Part shown: positions 1 through 6,201 of the stretch, in pieces | Numbering within the stretch: position 1 is the stretch's first letter | How the letters are laid out: every line of letters starts with the position of its first letter | Source of the DNA: Thermoplasmatota archaeon | GTDB lineage: Bacteria; Pseudomonadota; Gammaproteobacteria; Burkholderiales; Thiobacillaceae | DNA length: 8,725 nucleotides | Reading direction: 5' to 3' | NCBI GenBank assembly: GCA_023475455.1 | Contig: JAMCVR010000086.1 | Location: forward strand, 6,631 to 15,355 | Notes under the pieces: generated by a model | The model's input: only the letters and a program-made list of their open reading frames with translations | What the model was told of the DNA's origin: nothing | Databases searched by the model: none | Program-made: the position numbers and the translations under genes

Positions 1-782
1 GTTCGGTCGGCGTGGTGACGGTCAACTGCGCGCGCCTGGGCTACCAGTACCGGGGCGACGAGGCCGCGCTGCTGCGCCGCCTCGACGCGCTGCTCGACAT
101 GGCGCGCAACGGGCTGGAAATCAAGCGCAAGGAAATCCAGCGGCTGATGGACAACGGCCTCTTCCCCTATACCAAGCGCTATCTCGGCACGTTGCGCAAC
201 CACTTCTCGACCATCGGGGTCAACGGCGTCAACGAGATGATCCGCAATTTCACGGGCGACGAACACGACATCACCACCGAATGGGGCCACGACTTCGCGG
301 TGCGCCTGCTCGATCACATCCGCGCGCGCATCGCCGCGTTCCAGGAAGAGACCGGCCACCTCTACAACCTGGAGGCGACGCCGGCCGAAGGCACCACCTA
401 CCGCTTCGCCAAGGAAGACGCCAAGCGCTATCCGGACATCCTGCAGGCGGGCACCATTGACGCGCCGTATTACACCAACTCGTCGCAACTGCCGGTGGGC
501 TACACCGACGATGCCTTCGAAGCGCTGGAGCGGCAGGACGACCTGCAGCGCAAGTACACCGGCGGCACCGTGCTGCACCTCTACATGTCGGAGCACATCT
601 CGTCCGCGGAGGCATGCAGGAAGCTGGTGCGCCGCGCGCTCGAGCGCTTCCGCCTGCCCTACATCACGGTGACGCCGACTTTTTCAATCTGCCCCAAACA
701 CGGCTACCTCGCCGGCGAGCACGAGTTCTGCCCCGCGTGCGACGAGGAAGCCCTGTCGCGCAAACGCGCTGTTGCCGCATAA
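1..782 (+). CDS. nrdD: Anaerobic (class III) ribonucleoside-triphosphate reductase, large chain, 3' part
   Basis: This is the C-terminal part of the oxygen-sensitive reductase that converts ribonucleoside triphosphates to deoxyribonucleotides in the cytoplasm. The frame is already open at the window edge (codons start at base 3), so the 5' end lies outside. About 259 codons are visible, with NrdD-like stretches such as VNCARLGYQY, PYTKRYLGTL and STIGVNGVNEM. The C-terminus has a zinc-type knuckle at 690-740: Cys-x2-His, about 13 residues, then Cys-x2-Cys; E. coli NrdD has four cysteines there. The chain stops at TAA 780-782, shortly after this knuckle and before any glycyl-radical motif, which instead begins a separate gene 16 bp downstream. 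The family is clear; the split is real on the sequence shown, since a stop, a Shine-Dalgarno and a new ATG follow each other. The catalytic and allosteric parts cannot be judged here. Confidence 0.93.
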   Translation, partial: SVGVVTVNCARLGYQYRGDEAALLRRLDALLDMARNGLEIKRKEIQRLMDNGLFPYTKRYLGTLRNHFSTIGVNGVNEMIRNFTGDEHDITTEWGHDFAVRLLDHIRARIAAFQEETGHLYNLEATPAEGTTYRFAKEDAKRYPDILQAGTIDAPYYTNSSQLPVGYTDDAFEALERQDDLQRKYTGGTVLHLYMSEHISSAEACRKLVRRALERFRLPYITVTPTFSICPKHGYLAGEHEFCPACDEEALSRKRAVAA

Positions 783-786
783 ATTT

Positions 787-792
787 AAGGAG
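787..792 (+). promoter_or_regulatory. Strong Shine-Dalgarno for the small glycyl-radical gene
   Basis: AAGGAG lies 6 bp before ATG 799 and directly after the stop of the large nrdD chain. It decides the start and argues that the small ORF is translated as its own gene rather than being the debris of a frameshift. Confidence 0.8.
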
Positions 793-798
793 ATCGAC

Positions 799-984
799 AT
801 GAACGACATGACCGTACCGACCCAAGCCCTGAACGCTGCTGACCTGAGGGACGAGGAGCGCACCCGCTGCGAAGTGTGGACCCGCGTGATGGGCTACCAT
901 CGCCCGGTGACGAGCTTCAACAAGGGCAAGCAGAGCGAGCACCGCGAGCGGCGTTTCTTTGTCGAAGGCCGTTGCTCGGCTTGA
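799..984 (+). CDS. nrdD: Separate glycyl-radical domain of anaerobic ribonucleotide reductase (61 aa)
   Basis: This small protein carries the motif RVMGYHRPV (residues 29-37), which matches the glycyl-radical loop at the extreme C-terminus of single-chain class III reductases; Gly32 is the expected radical site. It continues with NKGKQSEHRERR, also typical of NrdD tails. I chose ATG 799 because AAGGAG (787-792) sits 6 bp before it; an in-frame ATG at 772 would overlap the upstream gene and ignore this site. It lies 16 bp after the large chain and in another frame. Inference: the product docks into the large chain's barrel and is converted to the radical by NrdG, so the enzyme works as two polypeptides. 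By analogy, GrcA (YfiD) supplies a free glycyl-radical domain to pyruvate formate-lyase. A simple frameshift is unlikely given the good ribosome site and the new N-terminal 20 residues. Confidence 0.85.
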   Translation: MNDMTVPTQALNAADLRDEERTRCEVWTRVMGYHRPVTSFNKGKQSEHRERRFFVEGRCSA

Positions 985-1004
985 CCCGCCATGCCAACCC
1001 GTTC

Positions 1005-1068
1005 GTCATTCCGGGCTTCGACCCGGAATCCAGTGATGCGACTGGATGCCGGCATTCGCCGGCATGAC
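1005..1068. repeat. REP/MITE-like palindromic intergenic repeat, copy A
   Basis: This 64-bp element has two hairpins. Left: ATTCCGGG (1008-1015) pairs with CCCGGAAT (1022-1029) across a 6-nt loop. Right: ATGCCGGC (1046-1053) pairs with GCCGGCAT (1058-1065) across a 4-nt loop. ATCCAG (1028-1033) and CTGGAT (1042-1047) between them are also complementary, and the ends GTCATTCCGG and CCGGCATGAC form terminal inverted repeats, so nearly the whole element is one palindrome. A relative lies at 7326-7448. It sits between the small nrdD gene and nrdG, where it could damp or stabilise the transcript; that role is inference. Confidence 0.8.
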
Positions 1069-1106
1069 GAAGCCGGGGTTCGGCTGGCGGGCCCAGGTGG
1101 ATGGCC

Positions 1107-1796
1107 ATGCTTCGCGTTGGCGGCCTGACCCCGCTGTCCACCACCGACTGGCCCGGCATGCTGGCCGCGGTGGTGTTTTGCCAGGGCTGCCCGTGGCGCT
1201 GCGGCTATTGCCACAACCCCGACCTGATTCCCGCGCGCGGCGACAGCGAAATTCCCTGGGAGAACGTGCTGGCCTTCCTGCGTCGCCGCCAGGGACTGCT
1301 CGACGGCGTGGTGTTTTCCGGCGGCGAGCCGACGCTGCAGTCAGCGTTGCCTGATGCGATGCGCGAGGTGCGCGCGCTCGGATTCGGGATCGGCCTGCAC
1401 ACCGGCGGTGCCTACCCGCAGCATCTGGCTGAGGTGCTGCCGTGGGTCGACTGGGTGGGGCTGGACGTGAAGGCGCCGTTCGCGGACTACCCGCGCATCA
1501 CCGGCGCGGCCGGCAGCGGCGGGCGTGCGCTCGCCGGCCTGCAACTCATCCTGGCGTCCGGCGTCGAGCATGAAATCCGCACTACCGTGCATCCGGCGCT
1601 GCTGACCGATGCGGATATTGCCCGTATCGCGCATGAGCTGGCCGCGCACGGCGCGAAGCATTATGTCATCCAGGCTTTCCGCAGCCAGGGGTGCCGCAAT
1701 GAAGGGCTGCGTGAGAATACGGCGCGCGACCGGCCCTTGCAGGACGTGGGCGAGGAACTGGCCGGGCTGTTCGGTGAATTTTCGGTGCGTGCGTAA
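1107..1796 (+). CDS. nrdG: Anaerobic ribonucleotide reductase-activating protein (radical SAM)
   Basis: This radical-SAM activase uses a [4Fe-4S] cluster and S-adenosylmethionine to abstract hydrogen from the NrdD glycine, creating the stored radical. The cluster motif Cys-x3-Cys-x2-Cys is seen in CPWRCGYC (residues 28-35 from this start), preceded by another Cys at residue 25. FSGGEPTLQ is the SAM-binding GGEP motif. Length is 229 aa, within the range for these proteins. ATG 1107 is preferred over ATG 1101 because AGGTGG (1095-1100) gives 6 bp spacing to 1107 and none to 1101; both are in frame. It belongs with the nrdD genes, separated by 122 bp that hold palindromic repeat A. Its last 131 bp overlap the end of the convergent methyltransferase reading frame, so no room remains for a separate terminator. 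Confidence 0.93.
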   Translation: MLRVGGLTPLSTTDWPGMLAAVVFCQGCPWRCGYCHNPDLIPARGDSEIPWENVLAFLRRRQGLLDGVVFSGGEPTLQSALPDAMREVRALGFGIGLHTGGAYPQHLAEVLPWVDWVGLDVKAPFADYPRITGAAGSGGRALAGLQLILASGVEHEIRTTVHPALLTDADIARIAHELAAHGAKHYVIQAFRSQGCRNEGLRENTARDRPLQDVGEELAGLFGEFSVRA

Positions 1797-2547
1797 GCTG
1801 GCGCCGGCCAACCCGCAGGAAGAGCGGCCACTGCAATTGCATTGCGCGCTCCGCATCGCCCCACAGCGGAGCGAGTTCGGCTCTCAGCGCCGGCAGCGGA
1901 TTGTTCCCGTTGGCGTTCTGGTAGCGCTTCACCGCCGACCAGGTGGAAAGATAGTCCAGCAGCCGCGGCAGGGTCCATTCGATTTCGATATGAAAAGCCG
2001 GTGCCGCCAGTTCCGCAAACGGGAATTCCAGGCTGCGGTAGGCGTCGTCGATCAGTGCGCGCTCGGGCGGCCACCAGGGGCCGACGGTTTCGGCATAGAA
2101 ACGCCGGAACGGCGCGTCCATCTCCCCCGGCAGCGCCATGCGGCCGTAGCCCCACAGGGCGACCACGCCGCCGGGTTTCAGCACGCGCGCCGCTTCGGCG
2201 TAAAAGCGCGGCAGGTCGAACCAGTGCGCCGCCTGCGCGACGGTGACGAGGTCGACGCTGCGGTCGGCCAGGCCGCTCGCTTCGGCAGGCGCCACCCGGA
2301 AGTCGATTCCGGGATGGGATTCGGCATGGCGGATCTGCTCGGCGGAGGCATCGGTGGCGACGACGCGGCGGAAATGCGGCGCCAGCCCCAGCGCCGCCTG
2401 GCCGCTGCCGGTGGCGCAGTCCCAGGCCGCGTCGCGCCCGGCGCACAGGCCGGCGAGCCAGCCGAACAGCGCCGCGGGATAGTCCGGGCGATAGGCGGCG
2501 TAGCGGTCGGATGCCGATGAAGAGTGATCCTTGAAGGTGTTGCTCAT
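1666..2547 (-). CDS. Class I SAM-dependent methyltransferase, substrate unknown, extended C-terminus
   Basis: A Rossmann-fold methyltransferase of the Methyltransf_11 type, 293 codons. Motif I is DCATGSGQ (residues 43-50), the acidic end of strand 2 is ATDAS (Asp66), and VDLVTVAQAAHWFD and ARVLKPGG correspond to motifs II/III. It resembles the group that includes yeast trans-aconitate methyltransferase, but the substrate cannot be read from sequence. The start is fixed by a 4-bp ATGA overlap with the ribD stop (2547-2544), so it is probably translationally coupled to ribD. The recognisable protein ends at about residue 249 (LFLRVGRR). The remaining 44 residues (1669-1800) are rich in Pro/Arg/Ala and lie almost exactly antisense to the 3' end of nrdG, so they look like read-through after loss of an original stop. 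Confidence 0.85.
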   Translation of the reverse strand: MSNTFKDHSSSASDRYAAYRPDYPAALFGWLAGLCAGRDAAWDCATGSGQAALGLAPHFRRVVATDASAEQIRHAESHPGIDFRVAPAEASGLADRSVDLVTVAQAAHWFDLPRFYAEAARVLKPGGVVALWGYGRMALPGEMDAPFRRFYAETVGPWWPPERALIDDAYRSLEFPFAELAAPAFHIEIEWTLPRLLDYLSTWSAVKRYQNANGNNPLPALRAELAPLWGDAERAMQLQWPLFLRVGRRQLTHAPKIHRTARPVPRPRPARAGRAPYSHAALHCGTPGCGKPG

Positions 2548-3638
2548 GCCGGCAGCAGCGTCAGCCGCAGGTCGCCGCCGATCTGCCGCACGTCGGCCAG
2601 CTTGAAGCGGGCGGCGTCGTCGGCCAGGGACGTCAGCGGCGGCAGCGCGAACAGGCCGCGCGCGTCGTCGCCCACCGCCATCGGCGCCACGTAGGCCACC
2701 CATTCGTCGACCAGGCCGGCTGCGAGCAGTGCGCCGTTCAAGCGCGCGCCGGCTTCGACGTGCAGTTCGTTGACGCCGCGTTGCGCCAGCAGCGTGAGCA
2801 AGGCGGCGAGGTCGACGCGGCCGTCCGCCCCGGGCAACTCGATCACCTCCGCGCCCGCCTGTTCGAGCGCGGTGCGCGCGGCCGCTTCGGCGTGGTGGCA
2901 GGTGACGAGCGCGGGCAGGATCGCCGCATCCGTCGGCGTGCGCAATCCGGAATCCGCCACGACCCGCAGCGGCTGGCGGCCGATGTCGAAATCGCGCACG
3001 TTCATGCGCGGATTGTCGGCGAGCACGGTACCGCTGCCGGTGAGGATGGCGCAGGCGCGCGCGCGCAGTTTCTGCACGTCGGCGCGCGCCGCCTCGCCGG
3101 TGATCCACTGCGAGGCGCCGTTGGCGAGTGCGGTTTTGCCGTCCAGCGTCGACGCGGTCTTGAGCCGTACCCAAGGGCGCTGCCGCGCCATGCGCGAAAC
3201 GAAGCCGGGATTGAGCGCGCGCGCCTCGGCCTCCAGCAGACCGACCTCGGCCAGGATGCCGGCCAGCGTCAGCATGGCGATGCCGCCGCCGGCGACCAGG
3301 GGATTGGGATCGGTCATCGCCGCCGCCACGCGCGCCACGCCGGCGTTGATCAGCGCTTCGGCGCACGGCGGGGTGCGGCCGTGATGCGAGCAGGGTTCGA
3401 GCGTGACGTACACCGTCGCGCCGCGCGCCGCGTCGCCTGCGGCCTTCAGCGCATGGATTTCGGCGTGCGGCGTGCCGGCGCGTTCATGCCAGCCCTCGCC
3501 GACGACGCGGCCGTCCCTGACGATGACGCAGCCGACGCGCGGGTTGGGATGGGTGGTGTAAAGCCCGCGTGCCGCGAGCTGCAGGGCGCGCGCCATGTGG
3601 GCATGGTCGGCGGCGCTGAAGCGGTCGGCGCTGGACAT
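2544..3638 (-). CDS. ribD: Bifunctional diaminohydroxyphosphoribosylaminopyrimidine deaminase / 5-amino-6-(5-phosphoribosylamino)uracil reductase
   Basis: RibD carries out the second and third steps of riboflavin synthesis: deamination of the pyrimidine made from GTP, then NADPH-dependent reduction of the ribosyl group. The N-terminal deaminase has the zinc motif His58-Ala-Glu60 and the cysteine pair Pro82-Cys83 to Cys92 (PCSHHGRTPPC). The reductase domain starts near residue 155 (RPWVRLKTASTLDGK) and continues through GSGTVLADNP to the C-terminus. Length is 364 aa, normal for the family. ATG 3638 directly follows the nrdR stop (TAA 3641-3639) with no gap, and the stop overlaps the methyltransferase start. 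This gives a tight nrdR-ribD-methyltransferase unit. Both domains look intact. Confidence 0.96.
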   Translation of the reverse strand: MSSADRFSAADHAHMARALQLAARGLYTTHPNPRVGCVIVRDGRVVGEGWHERAGTPHAEIHALKAAGDAARGATVYVTLEPCSHHGRTPPCAEALINAGVARVAAAMTDPNPLVAGGGIAMLTLAGILAEVGLLEAEARALNPGFVSRMARQRPWVRLKTASTLDGKTALANGASQWITGEAARADVQKLRARACAILTGSGTVLADNPRMNVRDFDIGRQPLRVVADSGLRTPTDAAILPALVTCHHAEAAARTALEQAGAEVIELPGADGRVDLAALLTLLAQRGVNELHVEAGARLNGALLAAGLVDEWVAYVAPMAVGDDARGLFALPPLTSLADDAARFKLADVRQIGGDLRLTLLPA

Positions 3639-4088
3639 TTACTCGTCGATGTCGCGGATGACGTCGCGGAAGTCGTCGACGTCCTGGAAGCTGCGGTACA
3701 CCGAGGCGAAGCGGATGTAGGCGATCTTGTCGAGCTTCTTCAGCTCGTTCATCACCAGTTCGCCGATTTCGCGCGCCGGCACTTCGCGCTCGCCCAGCGT
3801 CAGCAGGCGCTGGCGGATGCGGTTGACGGCGGCGTCGACCAGTTCGGTGGAAACCGGCCGCTTGTGCAGCGCGCGGCGGAAGCCTTCGCGCAGTTTTCGC
3901 TCGTCAAAATCCTCGCGGGTGCCGTTGGTCTTGACGATCTGCGGCGGCCGCAGCTCGGCGGTTTCCCAGGTGGTGAAGCGCTTGTCGCAAGCGGCGCAGC
4001 GGCGGCGCCGGCGAATCGCGTCGCCCGCCTCATTGACGCGGGAGTCGATGACCTGGGTGTCGAGGGAACCGCAGAAGGGACACTTCAT
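3639..4088 (-). CDS. nrdR: Transcriptional repressor NrdR
   Basis: NrdR is the ATP/dATP-sensing repressor that binds NrdR boxes upstream of ribonucleotide reductase operons. The N-terminal zinc ribbon has Cys3, Cys6, Cys31 and Cys34 (CPFC and CAAC) with an arginine run (RRRRR) before the second pair. The ATP-cone domain runs from about residue 49, with [15 protein letters not shown] and [12 protein letters not shown]. Length is 149 aa, standard for the family. It is followed without a gap by ribD, a common neighbour. Upstream, a repeat-rich 115 bp separates it from glyA; the bases just before the ATG (CCTAAAA) show no Shine-Dalgarno. The class III reductase genes it would be expected to control lie about 2 kb away in convergent orientation, but their promoter is outside the window, so NrdR boxes could not be inspected. 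Confidence 0.97.
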   Translation of the reverse strand: MKCPFCGSLDTQVIDSRVNEAGDAIRRRRRCAACDKRFTTWETAELRPPQIVKTNGTREDFDERKLREGFRRALHKRPVSTELVDAAVNRIRQRLLTLGEREVPAREIGELVMNELKKLDKIAYIRFASVYRSFQDVDDFRDVIRDIDE

Positions 4089-4090
4089 TT

Positions 4091-4200
4091 TTAGGGGCTA
4101 GGATCCAGGGGCTAGGAGATAGGGAATGAGCGGCCTTTGGCCGCGCTATCAAATAAGGCGCGAAGCAACATTCCCTAGTCCCTATCTCCTAGTTCCTAAA
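4091..4200. repeat. TAGGGA/CTAGG-type inverted repeat filling the glyA-nrdR gap
   Basis: The left arm, CTAGGAGATAGGGAATG (4112-4128), is complementary to the right arm at 4169-4192 except for a 7-bp insertion (one extra CTAGTCC-like unit) in the right arm. The arms are built from short reiterated units (GGGGCTAGG, CTAGGAGATA, CCCTAGTCC). Inside is a second palindrome: GCGGCC (4130-4135), TTT loop, GGCCGC (4139-4144). The element occupies nearly all of the gap, just after the glyA stop and directly before the nrdR start. It could fold in the glyA-nrdR transcript and work as an attenuator or partial terminator; this is inference. Short reiterated units of this sort suggest a dispersed repeat family. 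Confidence 0.7.
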
Positions 4201-4203
4201 TCC

Positions 4204-5448
4204 TTACCCATACACCGGAAACTTCGCCGTCAGCTTCGCCACTTCGCCCTTCACCCGTTCGATCACCGCCTCGTCGGCCGGCGCGTCGAGCACGTCGGCG
4301 ATCAGGTGGGCGAGCTGTTCGGCTTCGAGTTCGGTGAAGCCGCGCGTGGTCATCGCCGGCGTGCCGATGCGGATGCCGCTGGTGACGAAGGGCTTCTGCG
4401 GGTCGTTGGGGATGGAGTTCTTGTTGACCGTGATGTGGGCGCGGCCGAGGAGCGCCTCGGCTTCCTTGCCGGTGAGGTGCTTGCTGCGCAGGTCGACCAG
4501 GAATACGTGGCTCTCGGTGCGGCCGGAGATGATGCGCAGCCCGCGTTCGACCAGCACCTTGCACATCACCAGCGCGTTGTCGATCACCTGTTCCTGGTAG
4601 AGCTTGAATTCCTTGCCGGACGCTTCCTTGAACGCCACCGCCTTGCCGGCGATGACGTGCATCAGCGGGCCGCCCTGCAGGCCGGGGAAGATCGCCGAGT
4701 TGATCGCCTTCTCGTGCTCGGCCTTCATCAAAATGATGCCGCCGCGCGGGCCGCGCAGGGTCTTGTGGGTGGTCGAGGTGACGACGTCGGCGTGCGGCAC
4801 CGGGTTGGGATAGACGCCCGCGGCGATCAGGCCGGCGTAGTGCGCCATGTCGACCATGAATATTGCGCCGATTTCCTTGGCGATCTTGGCGAAGCGCTCG
4901 AAGTCGATGCGCAGCGCGTAGGCCGAGGCGCCGGCGATGATCAGCTTCGGCTTGTGCTCGCGCGCAAGCGCTTCCATCTTCTCGTAGTCGATTTCTTCCT
5001 TCTCGTTGAGGCCGTAGGCCACCACGTTGAACCACTTGCCCGACATGTTCAACGCCATGCCGTGGGTGAGGTGGCCGCCTTCGGCGAGGCTCATGCCCAT
5101 GATGGTGTCGCCGGGCTTCAGGAAGGCCATGAACACCGCCTGGTTGGCCTGCGAACCGGAGTTGGGCTGCACGTTGGCGGCCTCGGCGCCGAACAGCGCC
5201 TTCACGCGGTCGATCGCCAGCTGTTCGACGATGTCGACGTATTCGCAGCCGCCGTAGTAGCGCTTGCCGGGGTAGCCCTCGGCGTACTTGTTGGTGAGCT
5301 GCGAGCCCTGCGCTTGCATCACCGCCGGGCTGGTGTAGTTTTCCGACGCGATCAGCTCGATGTGATCCTGCTGGCGGCGGTCTTCTTTCTGGATCGCCGC
5401 CCACAGGTCGGGGTCGGTCTTGGCGAGGGTGTCTTGGCGGTTGAACAT
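4204..5448 (-). CDS. glyA: Serine hydroxymethyltransferase, intact copy
   Basis: GlyA is a PLP enzyme that converts serine and tetrahydrofolate to glycine and 5,10-methylene-tetrahydrofolate, the main one-carbon source for thymidylate and purine synthesis. The protein is 414 aa (E. coli 417). The PLP-binding lysine is Lys229 in [13 protein letters not shown], with Asp200 and His203 in VDMAHYAG; other family blocks are [25 protein letters not shown] and [11 protein letters not shown]. The start is ATG 5448 (MFNRQDTL). No clear Shine-Dalgarno precedes it. An extended -10 (TGT-TAAAAT) lies about 30 bp upstream. The first 146 codons (5448-5011) lie in copy 1 of the 662-bp duplication, yet the frame is uninterrupted to its stop, so this copy should be functional. 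The open frame continues upstream of the ATG through copy 2, but that extension is not GlyA sequence. Confidence 0.97.
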   Translation of the reverse strand: MFNRQDTLAKTDPDLWAAIQKEDRRQQDHIELIASENYTSPAVMQAQGSQLTNKYAEGYPGKRYYGGCEYVDIVEQLAIDRVKALFGAEAANVQPNSGSQANQAVFMAFLKPGDTIMGMSLAEGGHLTHGMALNMSGKWFNVVAYGLNEKEEIDYEKMEALAREHKPKLIIAGASAYALRIDFERFAKIAKEIGAIFMVDMAHYAGLIAAGVYPNPVPHADVVTSTTHKTLRGPRGGIILMKAEHEKAINSAIFPGLQGGPLMHVIAGKAVAFKEASGKEFKLYQEQVIDNALVMCKVLVERGLRIISGRTESHVFLVDLRSKHLTGKEAEALLGRAHITVNKNSIPNDPQKPFVTSGIRIGTPAMTTRGFTELEAEQLAHLIADVLDAPADEAVIERVKGEVAKLTAKFPVYG

Positions 5449-5477
5449 GGTGATCGGACAGGGCTGGAAAAGTGGTG

Positions 5478-5483
5478 ATTTTA
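5478..5483 (-). promoter_or_regulatory. glyA -10 element (copy 1)
   Basis: On the minus strand this reads TAAAAT preceded by TGT, an extended -10 (TGn). It lies 30 bp before the glyA start, which would give a leader of roughly 20-25 nt. No good -35 is visible at the usual distance, which an extended -10 can tolerate. An identical copy is at 6140-6145. Confidence 0.5.
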
Positions 5484-5511
5484 ACACGCGGCGCCTGCCC
5501 GTTGAGGCCCG

Positions 5512-5517
5512 TATAAT
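5512..5517 (+). promoter_or_regulatory. dctP -10 element (copy 1)
   Basis: A perfect TATAAT lies 22 bp before ATG 5540. No convincing -35 is visible 16-18 bp upstream. In this copy it would drive only the truncated dctP stub and then antisense RNA to the glyA fragment in copy 2. Confidence 0.5.
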
Positions 5518-5539
5518 CGGCCAAAACAGGAGCGAATCC

Positions 5540-5692
5540 ATGCAAAGACGAGATTTCCTGGCGGGCGCGGGCGTCGCCGCCATGCTGCCCATGGCGGCCG
5601 CGCAGGCAGCGCCCGCAGAATTGAGCCAGCTGCCCACCATCCGCTGGCGGCTGGCGTCGAGCTTCCCCAAGAGCCGTAGGCCACCACGTTGA
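5540..5692 (+). pseudogene. Truncated dctP 5' fragment (50 aa) left by the duplication
   Basis: It matches the intact dctP gene over its first 133 bases (codons 1-44 and the first base of codon 45), with the same Shine-Dalgarno and TATAAT. At the duplication junction it runs into glyA antisense sequence, adds RRPPR after Ser45 and stops at TGA 5690-5692. The product would be a complete twin-arginine signal peptide followed by about 25 residues, with no ligand-binding lobe. It may be transcribed and translated, and could uselessly engage the Tat exporter, but it cannot be a binding protein. It is best read as a gene remnant. Confidence 0.85.
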
Positions 5693-6139
5693 ACCACTTG
5701 CCCGACATGTTCAACGCCATGCCGTGGGTGAGGTGGCCGCCTTCGGCGAGGCTCATGCCCATGATGGTGTCGCCGGGCTTCAGGAAGGCCATGAACACCG
5801 CCTGGTTGGCCTGCGAACCGGAGTTGGGCTGCACGTTGGCGGCCTCGGCGCCGAACAGCGCCTTCACGCGGTCGATCGCCAGCTGTTCGACGATGTCGAC
5901 GTATTCGCAGCCGCCGTAGTAGCGCTTGCCGGGGTAGCCCTCGGCGTACTTGTTGGTGAGCTGCGAGCCCTGCGCTTGCATCACCGCCGGGCTGGTGTAG
6001 TTTTCCGACGCGATCAGCTCGATGTGATCCTGCTGGCGGCGGTCTTCTTTCTGGATCGCCGCCCACAGGTCGGGGTCGGTCTTGGCGAGGGTGTCTTGGC
6101 GGTTGAACATGGTGATCGGACAGGGCTGGAAAAGTGGTG

Positions 6140-6145
6140 ATTTTA
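6140..6145 (-). promoter_or_regulatory. glyA -10 element (copy 2)
   Basis: This is identical to the extended -10 at 5478-5483. Here it drives the truncated glyA fragment and, if transcription continues, runs through the copy 1 promoter into the intact glyA as a distal second promoter. Confidence 0.45.
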
Positions 6146-6173
6146 ACACGCGGCGCCTGCCCGTTGAGGCCCG

Positions 6174-6179
6174 TATAAT
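6174..6179 (+). promoter_or_regulatory. dctP -10 element (copy 2, in front of the intact gene)
   Basis: A perfect TATAAT lies 22 bp before ATG 6202, followed by AGGAG (6190-6194), giving a leader of only about 15 nt. No clear -35 hexamer is visible, so an activator or a weak -35 may be involved. Confidence 0.5.
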
Positions 6180-6201
6180 CGGCCAAAACAGGAGCGAATC
6201 C

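Larger units (their letters stand above)
5011..5672. repeat. 662-bp direct tandem duplication, copy 1
   Basis: This unit is followed immediately by an identical one at 5673-6334; comparing the two line by line I found no mismatch. It holds the first 146 codons of glyA (minus strand), the 91-bp divergent promoter gap and the first 133 bp of dctP (plus strand). The left edge (5011) is inside glyA and the right edge is inside dctP. The trinucleotide GCC occurs at the left edge, the internal junction (5673-5675) and the far edge (6335-6337), which is a 3-bp microhomology. Confidence 0.95.
5481..6110 (-). pseudogene. Truncated glyA 5' fragment fused to antisense dctP (209 codons)
   Basis: It begins at ATG 6110 with the same promoter and start as glyA and encodes GlyA residues 1-146. 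At the junction (5673) it passes into the dctP stub read backwards and adds 63 unrelated residues (first [10 protein letters not shown]) before stopping at 5483-5481, inside the -10 of the intact glyA. It lacks Asp200, His203 and the PLP lysine 229, so it cannot be an active hydroxymethyltransferase. It keeps N-terminal residues that contribute to the dimer in this family; a dominant-negative effect on GlyA is conceivable but is only inference. Confidence 0.85.

Noticed and set aside
780..801. The nrdD split as a sequencing frameshift
   Set aside because: A stop, a good Shine-Dalgarno and an ATG follow one another, and about 20 residues of new N-terminus precede the radical motif. A single-base error would not create this arrangement.
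772..984. Starting the small glycyl-radical protein at ATG 772
   Set aside because: It would overlap the large nrdD chain and skip the strong AAGGAG at 787-792, which serves ATG 799.
1609..2520. Plus-strand frame of 303 codons overlapping the end of nrdG and the methyltransferase
   Set aside because: It is in a different frame from nrdG and antisense to the methyltransferase, with no conserved motif.
2760..4094. Long plus-strand frame (444 codons) opposite ribD and nrdR
   Set aside because: It is antisense to two clear conserved genes and reads as Arg/Gly/Ala-rich shadow sequence.
4126..5478. Long plus-strand frame (450 codons) opposite glyA
   Set aside because: It is fully antisense to glyA, with His/Val/Gly/Arg-rich composition typical of a shadow frame, and has no recognisable domain.
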